Below are positions 1-6,837 of a stretch of 6,837 bases of DNA, in pieces. A program made the translations under genes and the position numbers. The notes under the pieces were generated by a model. It was not told the origin of the DNA, ran no database searches, and worked only from the letters and a program-made list of their open reading frames with translations. The stretch comes from an uncultured Eubacterium sp. GTDB lineage: Bacteria > Bacillota > Clostridia > Lachnospirales > Lachnospiraceae. The DNA is taken from contig CAMKHH010000063.1 of assembly GCA_946412445.1 (NCBI GenBank), positions 1 to 6,837 of the forward strand, read 5' to 3'. Positions within the stretch are counted from its first letter, which is position 1, and the number at the start of each line of letters is the position of its first letter.

Positions 1-19
1 GAAAAAGCATTATTACCGT

Positions 20-25
20 TATAAT
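20..25 (+). promoter_or_regulatory. Possible -10 box upstream of the permease operon
   Basis: A perfect TATAAT hexamer lies about 35 bases before the first start codon. A sigma-A promoter here would give a leader of roughly 28 bases. The matching -35 box would fall at or before the left edge of the window, so it cannot be checked, and there is no extended -10 TG. In AT-rich DNA a lone TATAAT often occurs by chance, so this is tentative. Confidence 0.35.
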
Positions 26-60
26 AGTTATATGGAATATGAAGGTTGGAGGAAATGATA

Positions 61-1002
61 ATGAAAGCTAAGCCGTATAATGTAGAAAAGCCCCGGACTT
101 CTATAAAGAAACAGCTTCATGAATATCGTGGAGTTTATCTTTTGGGGTTACCTGGAATAATTATTTTGTTTTTGTTTTCGTATATGCCTATGAGAGGCTT
201 GCTGATGGCATTTCAGGATTACAATCCACATTTAGGAATAATGGGAAGTCAGTGGGTGGGATTAAAACATTTCAAGGTATTATTTCAGGATCCCAAATTC
301 TACAAAATGTTAAGAAATACACTGGTTATCAGTGGGTTGAATTTATTGACTTTTCCTGTACCCATTTTTTTGGCCATGATTATTAATGAGGTTCGTAACA
401 CAAAATTCAAGAAATTCGTACAGACATCTATTTACTTACCACATTTTCTCTCATGGGCGATTGTAGCAAGTCTTACCTTCTTTTTGCTGTCGACAGAGCA
501 GGGACTTATAAATAAAATTTCGATTATGATGGGAAATAAACCAACGGCTTATCTTTTCAGCACTAAGTGGATTTATCTGATTATTGTAATTCAGTCATTG
601 TGGAAAAGTGTAGGGTGGAATTCAATCGTGTATCTTGCAGCCATTTCCGGAATAGATCAAAGCTTATATGAAGCCGCAAGGATGGACGGAGCCGGCCGGT
701 TTCAATGTATGATAAAAATTACTTTACCGAGTATTATGCCTACGGTTATGGTTATGCTGATTCTGCGGATGGGATCTATTATAGCTGTAGATTTTGAACA
801 GGTATTTCTTATGAATAATGCAATGGTGAAAACACGTTTGGAAGTATTTGAAACCTACATTTTTAATAACAGTATAGCTACAGGCAGTACACAATATTCT
901 TATACAACTGCGATTGGAATGTTTAAATCAGTGGTCAACACTATTTTGGTTGTTTTTACAAACTGGATTACAAACCGAAAAGGATATGAAGGAATTGTAT
1001 GA
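61..1002 (+). CDS. lplB: ABC sugar transporter permease, LplB type
   Basis: This is one of two integral membrane subunits of a binding-protein-dependent carbohydrate importer (MalF-like half, LplB family, often annotated as a putative aldouronate/polysaccharide permease). The 313-residue protein has a basic N-terminal tail and about six hydrophobic segments, the first near residues 25-43 with the family-typical YLLGLPGI start. The cytoplasmic EAA loop that docks the ATPase is clear: E204-A205-A206, D209-G210-A211-G212, then I220-T-L-P223. The C-terminal part has the usual ETYIFNN and SYTTAIGMFKSVV type stretches. I chose ATG 61 because GGAGG at 48-52 sits 8 bases before it. ATG 55 is too close to that site, and TTG 46 overlaps it. 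The gene ends 28 bases before the second permease, so the two are almost certainly co-transcribed and co-assembled. The symbol is a family name; the substrate is unknown. Confidence 0.93.
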   Translation: MKAKPYNVEKPRTSIKKQLHEYRGVYLLGLPGIIILFLFSYMPMRGLLMAFQDYNPHLGIMGSQWVGLKHFKVLFQDPKFYKMLRNTLVISGLNLLTFPVPIFLAMIINEVRNTKFKKFVQTSIYLPHFLSWAIVASLTFFLLSTEQGLINKISIMMGNKPTAYLFSTKWIYLIIVIQSLWKSVGWNSIVYLAAISGIDQSLYEAARMDGAGRFQCMIKITLPSIMPTVMVMLILRMGSIIAVDFEQVFLMNNAMVKTRLEVFETYIFNNSIATGSTQYSYTTAIGMFKSVVNTILVVFTNWITNRKGYEGIV

Positions 1003-1016
1003 TGGCTGGATTAAGA

Positions 1017-1023
1017 GGAGGAG
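1017..1023 (+). promoter_or_regulatory. Ribosome binding site that fixes the second permease start
   Basis: GGAGGAG lies 7 bases before ATG 1031. It decides between this start and the longer open frame, which extends upstream to about 914 inside the first permease gene. Translation from the upstream part would be an out-of-frame reading of the first permease with no Shine-Dalgarno site of its own. Confidence 0.85.
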
Positions 1024-1030
1024 CATCGAA

Positions 1031-1948
1031 ATGACATATGAAATGGGTGTCAGTAGAGAAGTGAAAAAAAGAAATAAAGCCGGAATGAAAATAAGGGAAA
1101 ATATATATCAGGCAATTTTATGGATCCTGTTATTGATATTAGCAGCCTGCATGATACTTCCGTTTTTTTATGTTTTAGTTCTTTCGTTTACGGATTCAAG
1201 TGTTTATGTAGCCGGAAAGTTTTCGCTATGGCCGGAAAAATGGTCTTTAGCCGCCTATAATTTAATTTTGAGTGGCTCGGGATTTGCTAATTCTTTGAAA
1301 TCAACAGTTATCATTACTGCTATTGGAACTTCACTCAATGTTTTGGTAAATGCCGGACTGGCATACATGCTTTCAAAACCTATACCTGGGAGGAAATTTT
1401 TTAATAAGTATGTGATGTTCACTATGCTCTTTGCGGCAGGCATGGTACCCAATTTTATGAATATTAAATTATTGGGTTTAATAGACAACTATCTGGCTTG
1501 TATTCTGCCATCTGTATGTGGTGCATGGACCGTTATGGTTATGCGATCCTTTTTTCAGTCACTGCCGATCGAGCTGGAAGAAGCGGCAAAAATTGATGGA
1601 TGTGGACAGGTGGGGATTTTTGGAAAAATAATTTTGCCTCTTTCAAAGGCTATGCTGGCAACTATGACGCTTTTTGCCTTTGTCAGCTACTGGAATACAT
1701 ATTTTAATTCAATTATGTATATGACATCCACGAGTAAGTCGACACTTCAGGTTTATGTACAGAAGATCGTGCTTTCTTCGAATATTTCGGATGTTGTTGA
1801 TGTTGAGGTCGCAGTCGCAAATGCGGTTCCGCAGGAAATTATGCGCATGGCTGCGGTAGTTGTAGTTGTCCTTCCTGTCTTGGTTATTTATCCGTTTTTA
1901 CAAAAATATTTTCAGGCCGGGATGATGGTTGGTGCAGTAAAAGGTTAA
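1031..1948 (+). CDS. lplC: ABC sugar transporter permease, LplC/YtcP type
   Basis: This is the second membrane subunit of the importer (MalG-like half; LplC/YtcP family). The 305-residue product has a charged cytoplasmic N-terminus, a first membrane segment near residues 28-51 containing the family-typical LPFFYVLVLSF run, and about five more hydrophobic segments. The ATPase-docking EAA loop reads E184-A185-A186, D189-G190-C191-G192, then I200-I-L-P203. The extreme C-terminus, KYFQAGMMVGAVKG, matches the hallmark ending of this family (KYF-x-x-G-x-x-x-GA-x-KG). Length and layout are normal and nothing appears broken. It should pair with the LplB-type permease directly upstream and receive substrate from the lipoprotein encoded downstream. 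No ATP-binding subunit is present in the window, which is usual for this transporter class, where a shared ATPase elsewhere in the genome serves several importers. The symbol is a family assignment; the substrate is unknown. Confidence 0.93.
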   Translation: MTYEMGVSREVKKRNKAGMKIRENIYQAILWILLLILAACMILPFFYVLVLSFTDSSVYVAGKFSLWPEKWSLAAYNLILSGSGFANSLKSTVIITAIGTSLNVLVNAGLAYMLSKPIPGRKFFNKYVMFTMLFAAGMVPNFMNIKLLGLIDNYLACILPSVCGAWTVMVMRSFFQSLPIELEEAAKIDGCGQVGIFGKIILPLSKAMLATMTLFAFVSYWNTYFNSIMYMTSTSKSTLQVYVQKIVLSSNISDVVDVEVAVANAVPQEIMRMAAVVVVVLPVLVIYPFLQKYFQAGMMVGAVKG

Positions 1949-1987
1949 ATGCATCCGGAAAAGGACAGATAACGCTAAATTTAACAT

Positions 1988-2015
1988 TCAGAAGTAAGCG
2001 CATTTTACCTTCTGG
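1988..2015 (+). other. Intercistronic hairpin between permease and binding-protein genes
   Basis: CAGAAGTAA (1989-1997) can pair with TTA plus CTTCTG (2005-2007 and 2009-2014). This gives nine pairs with one bulged C at 2008 and a seven-base loop; a T-G wobble can extend the base. No run of T follows, so it is not a standard terminator. It lies in the 104-base gap between the second permease and the binding protein. It could protect the downstream mRNA or slow transcription, but this is inference. The stem overlaps a sequence that partly matches a CcpA cre site. Confidence 0.4.
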
Positions 2016-2036
2016 TTGTTGAATATAAAATTTTTC

Positions 2037-2059
2037 AGGAGGAAATTACTTTATGGAGG
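2037..2059 (+). promoter_or_regulatory. Two ribosome binding sites and two in-frame starts for the lipoprotein gene
   Basis: AGGAGG at 2037-2042 lies 10 bases before ATG 2053. A second GGAGG at 2055-2059 lies 5 bases before ATG 2065. Both ATGs are in the same frame, so the products would differ by only four residues (MEVS). The shorter form begins MKKH, the usual positively charged start of a lipoprotein signal peptide, so 2065 is preferred. The first site may still load ribosomes. Confidence 0.6.
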
Positions 2060-2064
2060 TAAGT

Positions 2065-3720
2065 ATGAAAAAACATGTTGTAATGGGAATGATAGCACTT
2101 ATGGCAGTTGGATCAGTCATGGGATGCGGAAAAAACAATGATGGATCATCCACTGCAGGCAGTTCAGCTGAAACAACGAAAGCGGAGAGCAAAAGTTCAG
2201 AAAAGGAAGAAAGCGATTCATCTACCATCTCAGTTATGGCGATCGATTGGGGATATGGTCCGATACAGAACAGTGAAATGGAAAAATATTGGGAAGATCT
2301 TCTTGGTGTGAATCTTGATATTGAATTTATTAATTATGAGGATTATGACCAAAAGGTTAATACCTTAATCTCCTCAGGAAGTATACCGGATGTGATCCAG
2401 GTCAGCAAGATGGGAAATGGTTCCTATTATTATCCTGTTTTTACTCAGGCAATCGAGGCAGGGGATTTTGTGGATCTGACACCTTATTTATTTGACAATG
2501 GAAAAGGAATCGCAGAGACAAACTCAGTCATGAAAAACTGGGAGGATACAATGTGGGATCAGACAAAATACAAGGATGGTATCTACATTCTTCCCAGATC
2601 GAAAGCCGAAAGCGGACAGAATTCGGGTATTGAAGTACGCAAAGATTTAATTGAAAAATACGGTTTTGAAAAAGAGCCGGCTACGATGGATGAACTGAAG
2701 GATTGGCTGATACAGCTGTCAAAAGCAGCATCCGATGGAGAAGGGAAAAAGATATATGCCCTTGAGTTTTTTGGAGATAAATTCATGGACGACAGAGTAA
2801 AGGCATTTGCTACTGCTTTTACAGGACAAAGCGATTGGGCAGTGGATGAAAACGGAGAGTTTCAGTATATGCAGTTCAAAGATGAATATATTGATTTCTT
2901 AGACTGGATGAAGGCATTGTATGATGCTGATGCAATAGATCCGGAATTTGCCCTGAACAATTCGGATACTTCCAAATGGAAGGCTGGAAATTCTGTAGCA
3001 TTATTATCAACATGGTATAATTGGAATCAGTCATCGGATCTTACAAGTAGTAAAATTTTTGATGACAGTACACCTGATGACTACAAAGCCTGGTGTCTGA
3101 TGCCTGTAAAAGGCTCAAAAGCCTATACGGTAAGTCCAAATTATACAGATGTAGATTCTTGTATTGCAATCAGTGCAGACTGTTCAAAAGAAAAGATAGA
3201 AAAAATATTGGCAGCATTTGATGGAACAGAAGAACAATATACAGGATATGATAAGGTTATGGCCTTTGGTGTCGAAGGTATTCATTATGTCTTAAAAGAG
3301 GATGGAACAATTGATAATTCCGAGGAGGTGGCTAAGGAATCAGGACAGAATGGATATGTTGGAGCCTGGAATCAGATTTTTCTGAAGAAGGATGCAGATA
3401 TGATCACGGATAAATTCATGAGAGAAGGAGCAAAGAGAGCTTCCGATGAAAATATTACACGGGTAAAAGAAATAAAAGATTTTGTATATACAAATCTTAA
3501 AGAGACAGGAATGAAGAATGAAACGCAAAACTTGCAGTCGGATACCTATAATAAACAGTGGAGTGTTCTTACAGATGATGTGAACACTATGTGTACGCAA
3601 TATATTATGGGGCAGATTGATGAGAAAGACTGGAAATCATTTATAAAGGAAATTGTAGATTCTGCAGATTACAAAGCAATACAGAACGAGTTTAAGGAAT
3701 CCGCAAAAGAAGCAGAGTAA
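2065..3720 (+). CDS. lplA: Extracellular sugar-binding lipoprotein, LplA type
   Basis: This is the substrate-capturing subunit of the importer, anchored to the outer face of the membrane. The 551-residue product starts with a lipoprotein signal peptide: MKK, a hydrophobic stretch from about residue 5 to 19, and a lipobox V18-M-G-C21, where C21 would be lipidated. A low-complexity Ser/Thr/Glu/Lys linker (about 22-54) then leads into the binding domain. The motif around residues 93-110 (DYDQKVNTL, then SSGSIPDV) is the typical 'qk-x-n-x-l-x-sG-x-x-PD' signature of large cluster-type solute-binding proteins. Many Trp and Tyr residues, for example in DWGYGP at about 61-66 and TWYNWNQ further on, fit a carbohydrate site. 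Length is normal for LplA-like proteins (500-560). An alternative start at 2053 would add MEVS. A strong stem-loop follows the stop. The symbol is a family assignment, and the sugar bound cannot be inferred. Confidence 0.93.
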   Translation: MKKHVVMGMIALMAVGSVMGCGKNNDGSSTAGSSAETTKAESKSSEKEESDSSTISVMAIDWGYGPIQNSEMEKYWEDLLGVNLDIEFINYEDYDQKVNTLISSGSIPDVIQVSKMGNGSYYYPVFTQAIEAGDFVDLTPYLFDNGKGIAETNSVMKNWEDTMWDQTKYKDGIYILPRSKAESGQNSGIEVRKDLIEKYGFEKEPATMDELKDWLIQLSKAASDGEGKKIYALEFFGDKFMDDRVKAFATAFTGQSDWAVDENGEFQYMQFKDEYIDFLDWMKALYDADAIDPEFALNNSDTSKWKAGNSVALLSTWYNWNQSSDLTSSKIFDDSTPDDYKAWCLMPVKGSKAYTVSPNYTDVDSCIAISADCSKEKIEKILAAFDGTEEQYTGYDKVMAFGVEGIHYVLKEDGTIDNSEEVAKESGQNGYVGAWNQIFLKKDADMITDKFMREGAKRASDENITRVKEIKDFVYTNLKETGMKNETQNLQSDTYNKQWSVLTDDVNTMCTQYIMGQIDEKDWKSFIKEIVDSADYKAIQNEFKESAKEAE

Positions 3721-3734
3721 CAGGAAATTTTTTG

Positions 3735-3782
3735 AGGCCATAAGGCTGCGGAATCATATTGAGAGCAGCCTTATGGCCTTTT
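3735..3782 (+). terminator. Stem-loop after the binding-protein gene, probably a partial terminator
   Basis: GGCCATAAGGCTGC (3736-3749) pairs perfectly with GCAGCCTTATGGCC (3765-3778). An outer A-T pair (3735 with 3779) makes 15 base pairs, around a 15-base loop. Only four T residues follow (3779-3782) before a C. The stem is strong enough for rho-independent termination, but the short T tract and large loop suggest incomplete termination. It begins 14 bases after the lipoprotein stop and ends 24 bases before the next start codon. Read on the opposite strand the stem is followed by an A-rich stretch, so it should act only on + strand transcripts. It may equally serve as a 3' mRNA-stabilising structure. 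Confidence 0.8.
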
Positions 3783-3790
3783 CGAGATAA

Positions 3791-3806
3791 GATAAGAGGT
3801 TAAGAT
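3791..3806 (+). promoter_or_regulatory. Ribosome binding site of the GH2 gene, no separate promoter seen
   Basis: AGAGG at 3795-3799 is 7 bases before ATG 3807 and supports that start. The 86 bases between the lipoprotein stop and this ATG are largely occupied by the stem-loop, and I see no convincing -35/-10 pair there. Expression of the GH2 gene therefore probably depends on read-through past the stem-loop. Confidence 0.6.
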
Positions 3807-6800
3807 ATGGATCAGGATTTTTTCCAAAGCATAGCTATGACAAAACATCCGGATAAACATAGAGATAAAGAGGTTCTGCCGCTGCTCTTGAAGGATGCTC
3901 AGATTGAAGAGGTAAACCAACCGAAGTTTTGTGTTTCCTGGGAAGAAGAACGTTCCTGGGAGGAACAACAAAATAAATTTATGCAGGATATGGACAGCTT
4001 AAGGCGTTGGTCCATACCCTTTTTGGAAAATCATCTGCCGGAGATGGACGGAAAAATTAAGACAGTGCAGTTGAAAGATTTTGAATTTCGTTATCTGGAA
4101 CAGAACGAGGTTTTTATGAACCGGAATGATACCGGGAAAAAGTGGACACATGTCTGCATTCCTGACTATAGAGGGCCGGCTGAAGAAGATGGAGACTGGG
4201 AGTCTTATTATAGATGCAAGTTCTCTTCAGCTCTTCTAGATGAAAAAAGGCGGACCTGCAGGACAAAGAGTCGAGTTGTTATATACTTTCAGTGCGTGGA
4301 TTACATCGCCAAGGTATATTTAAATGGAAACTATATAGGGGGCCATGAAGGGTTTTTTGCACCTTTTTCTTTTGATATTACAAAGTATCTGGAGGAAGAA
4401 AATGAATTAATTGTTTTGTGTAAGAATGAGATTCCTATTCTCGGAACAGGGCCTGTCTTAGATGGTGATAAAATATATGCAGCGACTGGTCCTGGCTGGG
4501 ATGATCCTGATTTGGGATGGCATCACTGTCCCGCGGGTGCCGGAATATTCGGAAGGGTAGAATTACAAGTACAGCCGGAGATATATGCCGATGACATTTT
4601 TGTACGCCCGGAAATTGATTTGGATTATGTAGAAATCCGAATAGGGGTACATAATTATACTTCAGAAGTGAAAAAGGATTACCAGTTCAGCATTCGTCTG
4701 ATGCCAAGAAATTACGTTGGAGAGCAAATTGGAGAATTAACTGCACATATTCCATATATAGGACCTGGGAAGAACGAATATAGATATATTATTCCTGTAA
4801 CAGGGTATAAATTATGGTGCCCGGATGAGCCATGGTTATATGGAGCCTTAGTTGAAATGAAAAAGGACGGATATATAATATCAAGTCGGAGCAGAAACTT
4901 TGGCATGAAAAAATTTGTAAGTGACGAGGGCAGCACACCTAAAGGGAAATTCTATTTAAATAATAAACCAATTATTCTTAGAGGTGCAAATGAGATGGGT
5001 AATTTGCAGCAATGTGCAATGAGTGGAAACACCTCACAGCTGATTGATGATATCCTGATTGCTAAGCTTTGCCATTTGAATTATTACCGTATTACACAGA
5101 GACCCGTCCAGGAAGAGATTTATGATTACTTTGATATGTTGGGAATGATGAATCAATGTGATTTCCCGTTGTTTGGATTTTTGCGGAGACCACAGGTATC
5201 GGAGGCTTTGAGACAGGCAGCAGAAATGGAACACCTGGTTCGGGGACATGTATCCACTTGTATGGTGACTTTCATCAATGAACCCATGTGTATCCGCCGT
5301 ACAGAAAATCCTGAGGATAAGTTTTCCAAAAGATATGAAATGAAGGGGCACCGGCACTTGCAAAGAGATGAATTAGAAGCGTTTTTTAAAGCGGCAAGAG
5401 AGGTTGTTTACATTGAAAATCCGGACCGCGTGGTTAAAAATGCAGAAGGTGATTACGATGGTCCAACGCTCGAAGGTATGCCGGATTTTCATTGCTACAC
5501 GATGTGGTATACCAATCATGGTGAGCCGATTGGGAAGCTTATGAAAGGATATCTTCCGCCAATCAAAGAAGGGTGGATGACTGGTTGTGGTGAATATGGT
5601 GCAGAGGGACTTGATAACGAAGAGGTTATGAATAAGCGATATCCGAAAGAATGGTTAAAAGAGAGCGGGGATGGTAACTGGTATCCGGATAAAATTGTGA
5701 AAGCGCAGACTTATCTGGTCCATGGGGATTGGTATAAAGAGCAGAAAAATGTCCATGATTGGATAGTAAAAAGCCAGGAACACCAGGCTAGGGCAACCAG
5801 ACTTATGACAGATGCCTTTCGAAGAAGAGCAGATATCATGAATCAAACCGCAATTCATCTTTTAATTGATGCATGGCCTGCTGGTTGGATGAAAGCACTG
5901 GCTGATTGTGAAAGAAAGCCAAAAAGAGCTTACTTTGCTTATCAGAAAGCCTTAATTCCACTGAAAATAAATTTATATACTGACCGATATTGTGTGTATG
6001 ATGATGAAACAATAGATATTGACGTGTGGATTTTAAATGATACTTGCGAGAATAGAAAACTTACAATTGCCGCAGAGGTCTTTGAAGAGGGTAGAGATAA
6101 ACCGTATCAGATATTTGAAGAGACTGGAAAAGCAGATGCAGCAAATGCGTGTTATCAAGGAAAAATTTCAGTTAAATTTCAAAATAAGAAAAAGCAGGGC
6201 CGAACGGTTCGTGTGAAGGCTGGTATCTTTGATGAAAATTACAATCTGTTAAATCAAGAAACACTGGAACTGCTGGTTTACCATAGAAAATCTATAGATA
6301 TGAAACCGTATGCACAGGGCAGGGAAGCGCAAGAGTTAGTGAATGGATTGATGTGCTCCGGGAAGAAAAAAATAACAAATCAAACAGCCCATGTATGGAT
6401 ATTGAGCGAATTCGGTTCTGAGATATTAACTGAATTTGAAGACCATATAAAAAGCGGAGGAAAGGGAATTTTGCTTCTGACAAAAGCGGCTCCAGCTTTT
6501 GAATTATTTGGATATCCTGTAAGTACGTGTCGCTGTACAGAAATTTTTTTCGCGGCGGCTGAGGATGAATATGAGGAATATGCAATAGAAATGCTTTTTA
6601 ACGATGAGAAAGGTTATATAGATGCGACTGCCTGCTGTACGGTCGATACATCAATTCCCGGCAGAGATATAATCTATACATATGATAAAACAACAACATC
6701 TAAGCTCGGGCCCAAACCCAGAAAACCAATTGTGAAAATTTGCAGGATGGGAGCGGGTACTGTCATACTGGTAACGTTATGCTCCAGAGGGAGAATCGGA

Positions 6801-6837
6801 TACAATCCTGGACTGGATCAGCTGATGATAAAACTTG
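3807..6837 (+). CDS. Glycoside hydrolase family 2 enzyme, cytoplasmic, 3' end outside window
   Basis: This is a probable retaining exo-glycosidase (beta-galactosidase/glucuronidase/mannosidase superfamily) acting on the imported sugar. The frame is open for 1010 codons and runs off the window. ATG 3807 is preceded by AGAGG at 3795-3799. No signal peptide is visible, and at least 26 cysteines fit a cytoplasmic location. Domains: N-terminal jelly-roll sugar-binding domain, about 110-205 (Y134-Y-R136, YLNG 171-174, HEG 180-182, FDIT 189-192); Ig-like domain, about 250-370; TIM barrel from RGAN (392-395) to about 710. The probable acid/base is E492 in INEP and the probable nucleophile E596 in GCGEYGAEGL, 104 residues apart. 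A further beta-rich segment (about 715-830) leads to a Rossmann-like C-terminal region (about 860-1010; VWIL at 863-866, SGGKGILLL at 883-891), perhaps a beta-galactosidase-trimerisation/GATase-like domain. The subfamily and substrate are not recognisable; the LacZ-type His of RxSHxP is replaced (RITQRP, 428-433). Confidence 0.9.
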   Translation, partial: MDQDFFQSIAMTKHPDKHRDKEVLPLLLKDAQIEEVNQPKFCVSWEEERSWEEQQNKFMQDMDSLRRWSIPFLENHLPEMDGKIKTVQLKDFEFRYLEQNEVFMNRNDTGKKWTHVCIPDYRGPAEEDGDWESYYRCKFSSALLDEKRRTCRTKSRVVIYFQCVDYIAKVYLNGNYIGGHEGFFAPFSFDITKYLEEENELIVLCKNEIPILGTGPVLDGDKIYAATGPGWDDPDLGWHHCPAGAGIFGRVELQVQPEIYADDIFVRPEIDLDYVEIRIGVHNYTSEVKKDYQFSIRLMPRNYVGEQIGELTAHIPYIGPGKNEYRYIIPVTGYKLWCPDEPWLYGALVEMKKDGYIISSRSRNFGMKKFVSDEGSTPKGKFYLNNKPIILRGANEMGNLQQCAMSGNTSQLIDDILIAKLCHLNYYRITQRPVQEEIYDYFDMLGMMNQCDFPLFGFLRRPQVSEALRQAAEMEHLVRGHVSTCMVTFINEPMCIRRTENPEDKFSKRYEMKGHRHLQRDELEAFFKAAREVVYIENPDRVVKNAEGDYDGPTLEGMPDFHCYTMWYTNHGEPIGKLMKGYLPPIKEGWMTGCGEYGAEGLDNEEVMNKRYPKEWLKESGDGNWYPDKIVKAQTYLVHGDWYKEQKNVHDWIVKSQEHQARATRLMTDAFRRRADIMNQTAIHLLIDAWPAGWMKALADCERKPKRAYFAYQKALIPLKINLYTDRYCVYDDETIDIDVWILNDTCENRKLTIAAEVFEEGRDKPYQIFEETGKADAANACYQGKISVKFQNKKKQGRTVRVKAGIFDENYNLLNQETLELLVYHRKSIDMKPYAQGREAQELVNGLMCSGKKKITNQTAHVWILSEFGSEILTEFEDHIKSGGKGILLLTKAAPAFELFGYPVSTCRCTEIFFAAAEDEYEEYAIEMLFNDEKGYIDATACCTVDTSIPGRDIIYTYDKTTTSKLGPKPRKPIVKICRMGAGTVILVTLCSRGRIGYNPGLDQLMIKL

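Noticed and set aside
46..60. TTG 46 or ATG 55 as the start of the first permease
   Set aside because: TTG 46 overlaps the Shine-Dalgarno sequence and ATG 55 is only two bases after it. ATG 61 has normal spacing.
914..1030. Upstream extension of the second permease frame into the first permease gene
   Set aside because: No ribosome binding site precedes the early start, the extra residues resemble no permease N-terminus, and ATG 1031 has an excellent GGAGGAG at the right distance.
2024..2029. TATAAA as a firm promoter -10 box for the binding-protein gene
   Set aside because: No acceptable -35 hexamer lies 16-18 bases upstream, and the region is AT-rich, so it is mentioned only as part of a weak finding.
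2108..2311. 67-codon + strand frame overlapping the start of the lipoprotein gene
   Set aside because: It is an out-of-frame reading of the Ser/Lys/Glu-rich linker, with no family resemblance.
3721..3806. Riboswitch or antiterminator (RAT-type) element before the GH2 gene
   Set aside because: Apart from the single perfect hairpin I could find no competing alternative pairing or known aptamer motif in this short gap.
5034..5363. Open frame of 109 codons on the - strand inside the GH2 gene
   Set aside because: It lies fully opposite the conserved GH2 barrel, has no recognisable domain, and is explained by the codon pattern of the real gene. The other - strand frames in the window (for example 3340-3600 and 6292-6585) were rejected for the same reason.

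Overview
The window looks like part of a carbohydrate-utilisation locus from a low-GC, Gram-positive anaerobe, most likely a Clostridia/Lachnospiraceae-type gut Firmicute. The base composition is AT-rich, the ribosome binding sites are strong AGGAGG types, and the solute-binding protein is a lipoprotein with a Gram-positive style Ser/Glu/Lys-rich linker. The enzyme is rich in cysteine and has no export signal. The taxon is inferred from these features and from family resemblance, not from a marker gene.

All four genes lie on the + strand. Positions 1-60 hold a leader with a possible -10 box. Positions 61-1002 and 1031-1948 encode the two membrane permeases of an ABC sugar importer of the LplB/LplC (YtcP) type. 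A 104-base gap with a hairpin follows. Positions 2065-3720 encode the lipid-anchored solute-binding protein (LplA type). Immediately after its stop lies a long, perfect stem-loop with a short T tail (3735-3782). Positions 3807-6837 hold the first 1010 codons of a large glycoside hydrolase family 2 (GH2) enzyme, whose 3' end is beyond the window.

The genes suggest one pathway. The lipoprotein captures an oligosaccharide or glycoside at the cell surface and the two permeases carry it across the membrane. An ATPase that is not encoded here, probably a shared MsmX/MsmK/UgpC-like subunit, would power the transport. The cytoplasmic GH2 enzyme would then cut the imported sugar. The substrate cannot be read from the sequence.

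The window is mostly an ordinary sugar-import operon. The points most worth a second look are the GH2 enzyme, which keeps both catalytic glutamates but has lost residues typical of LacZ-like members and carries an unusual C-terminal region, and the intercistronic hairpins that may set the ratio of binding protein to its neighbours. I saw no mobile element, CRISPR array, tRNA or rRNA.
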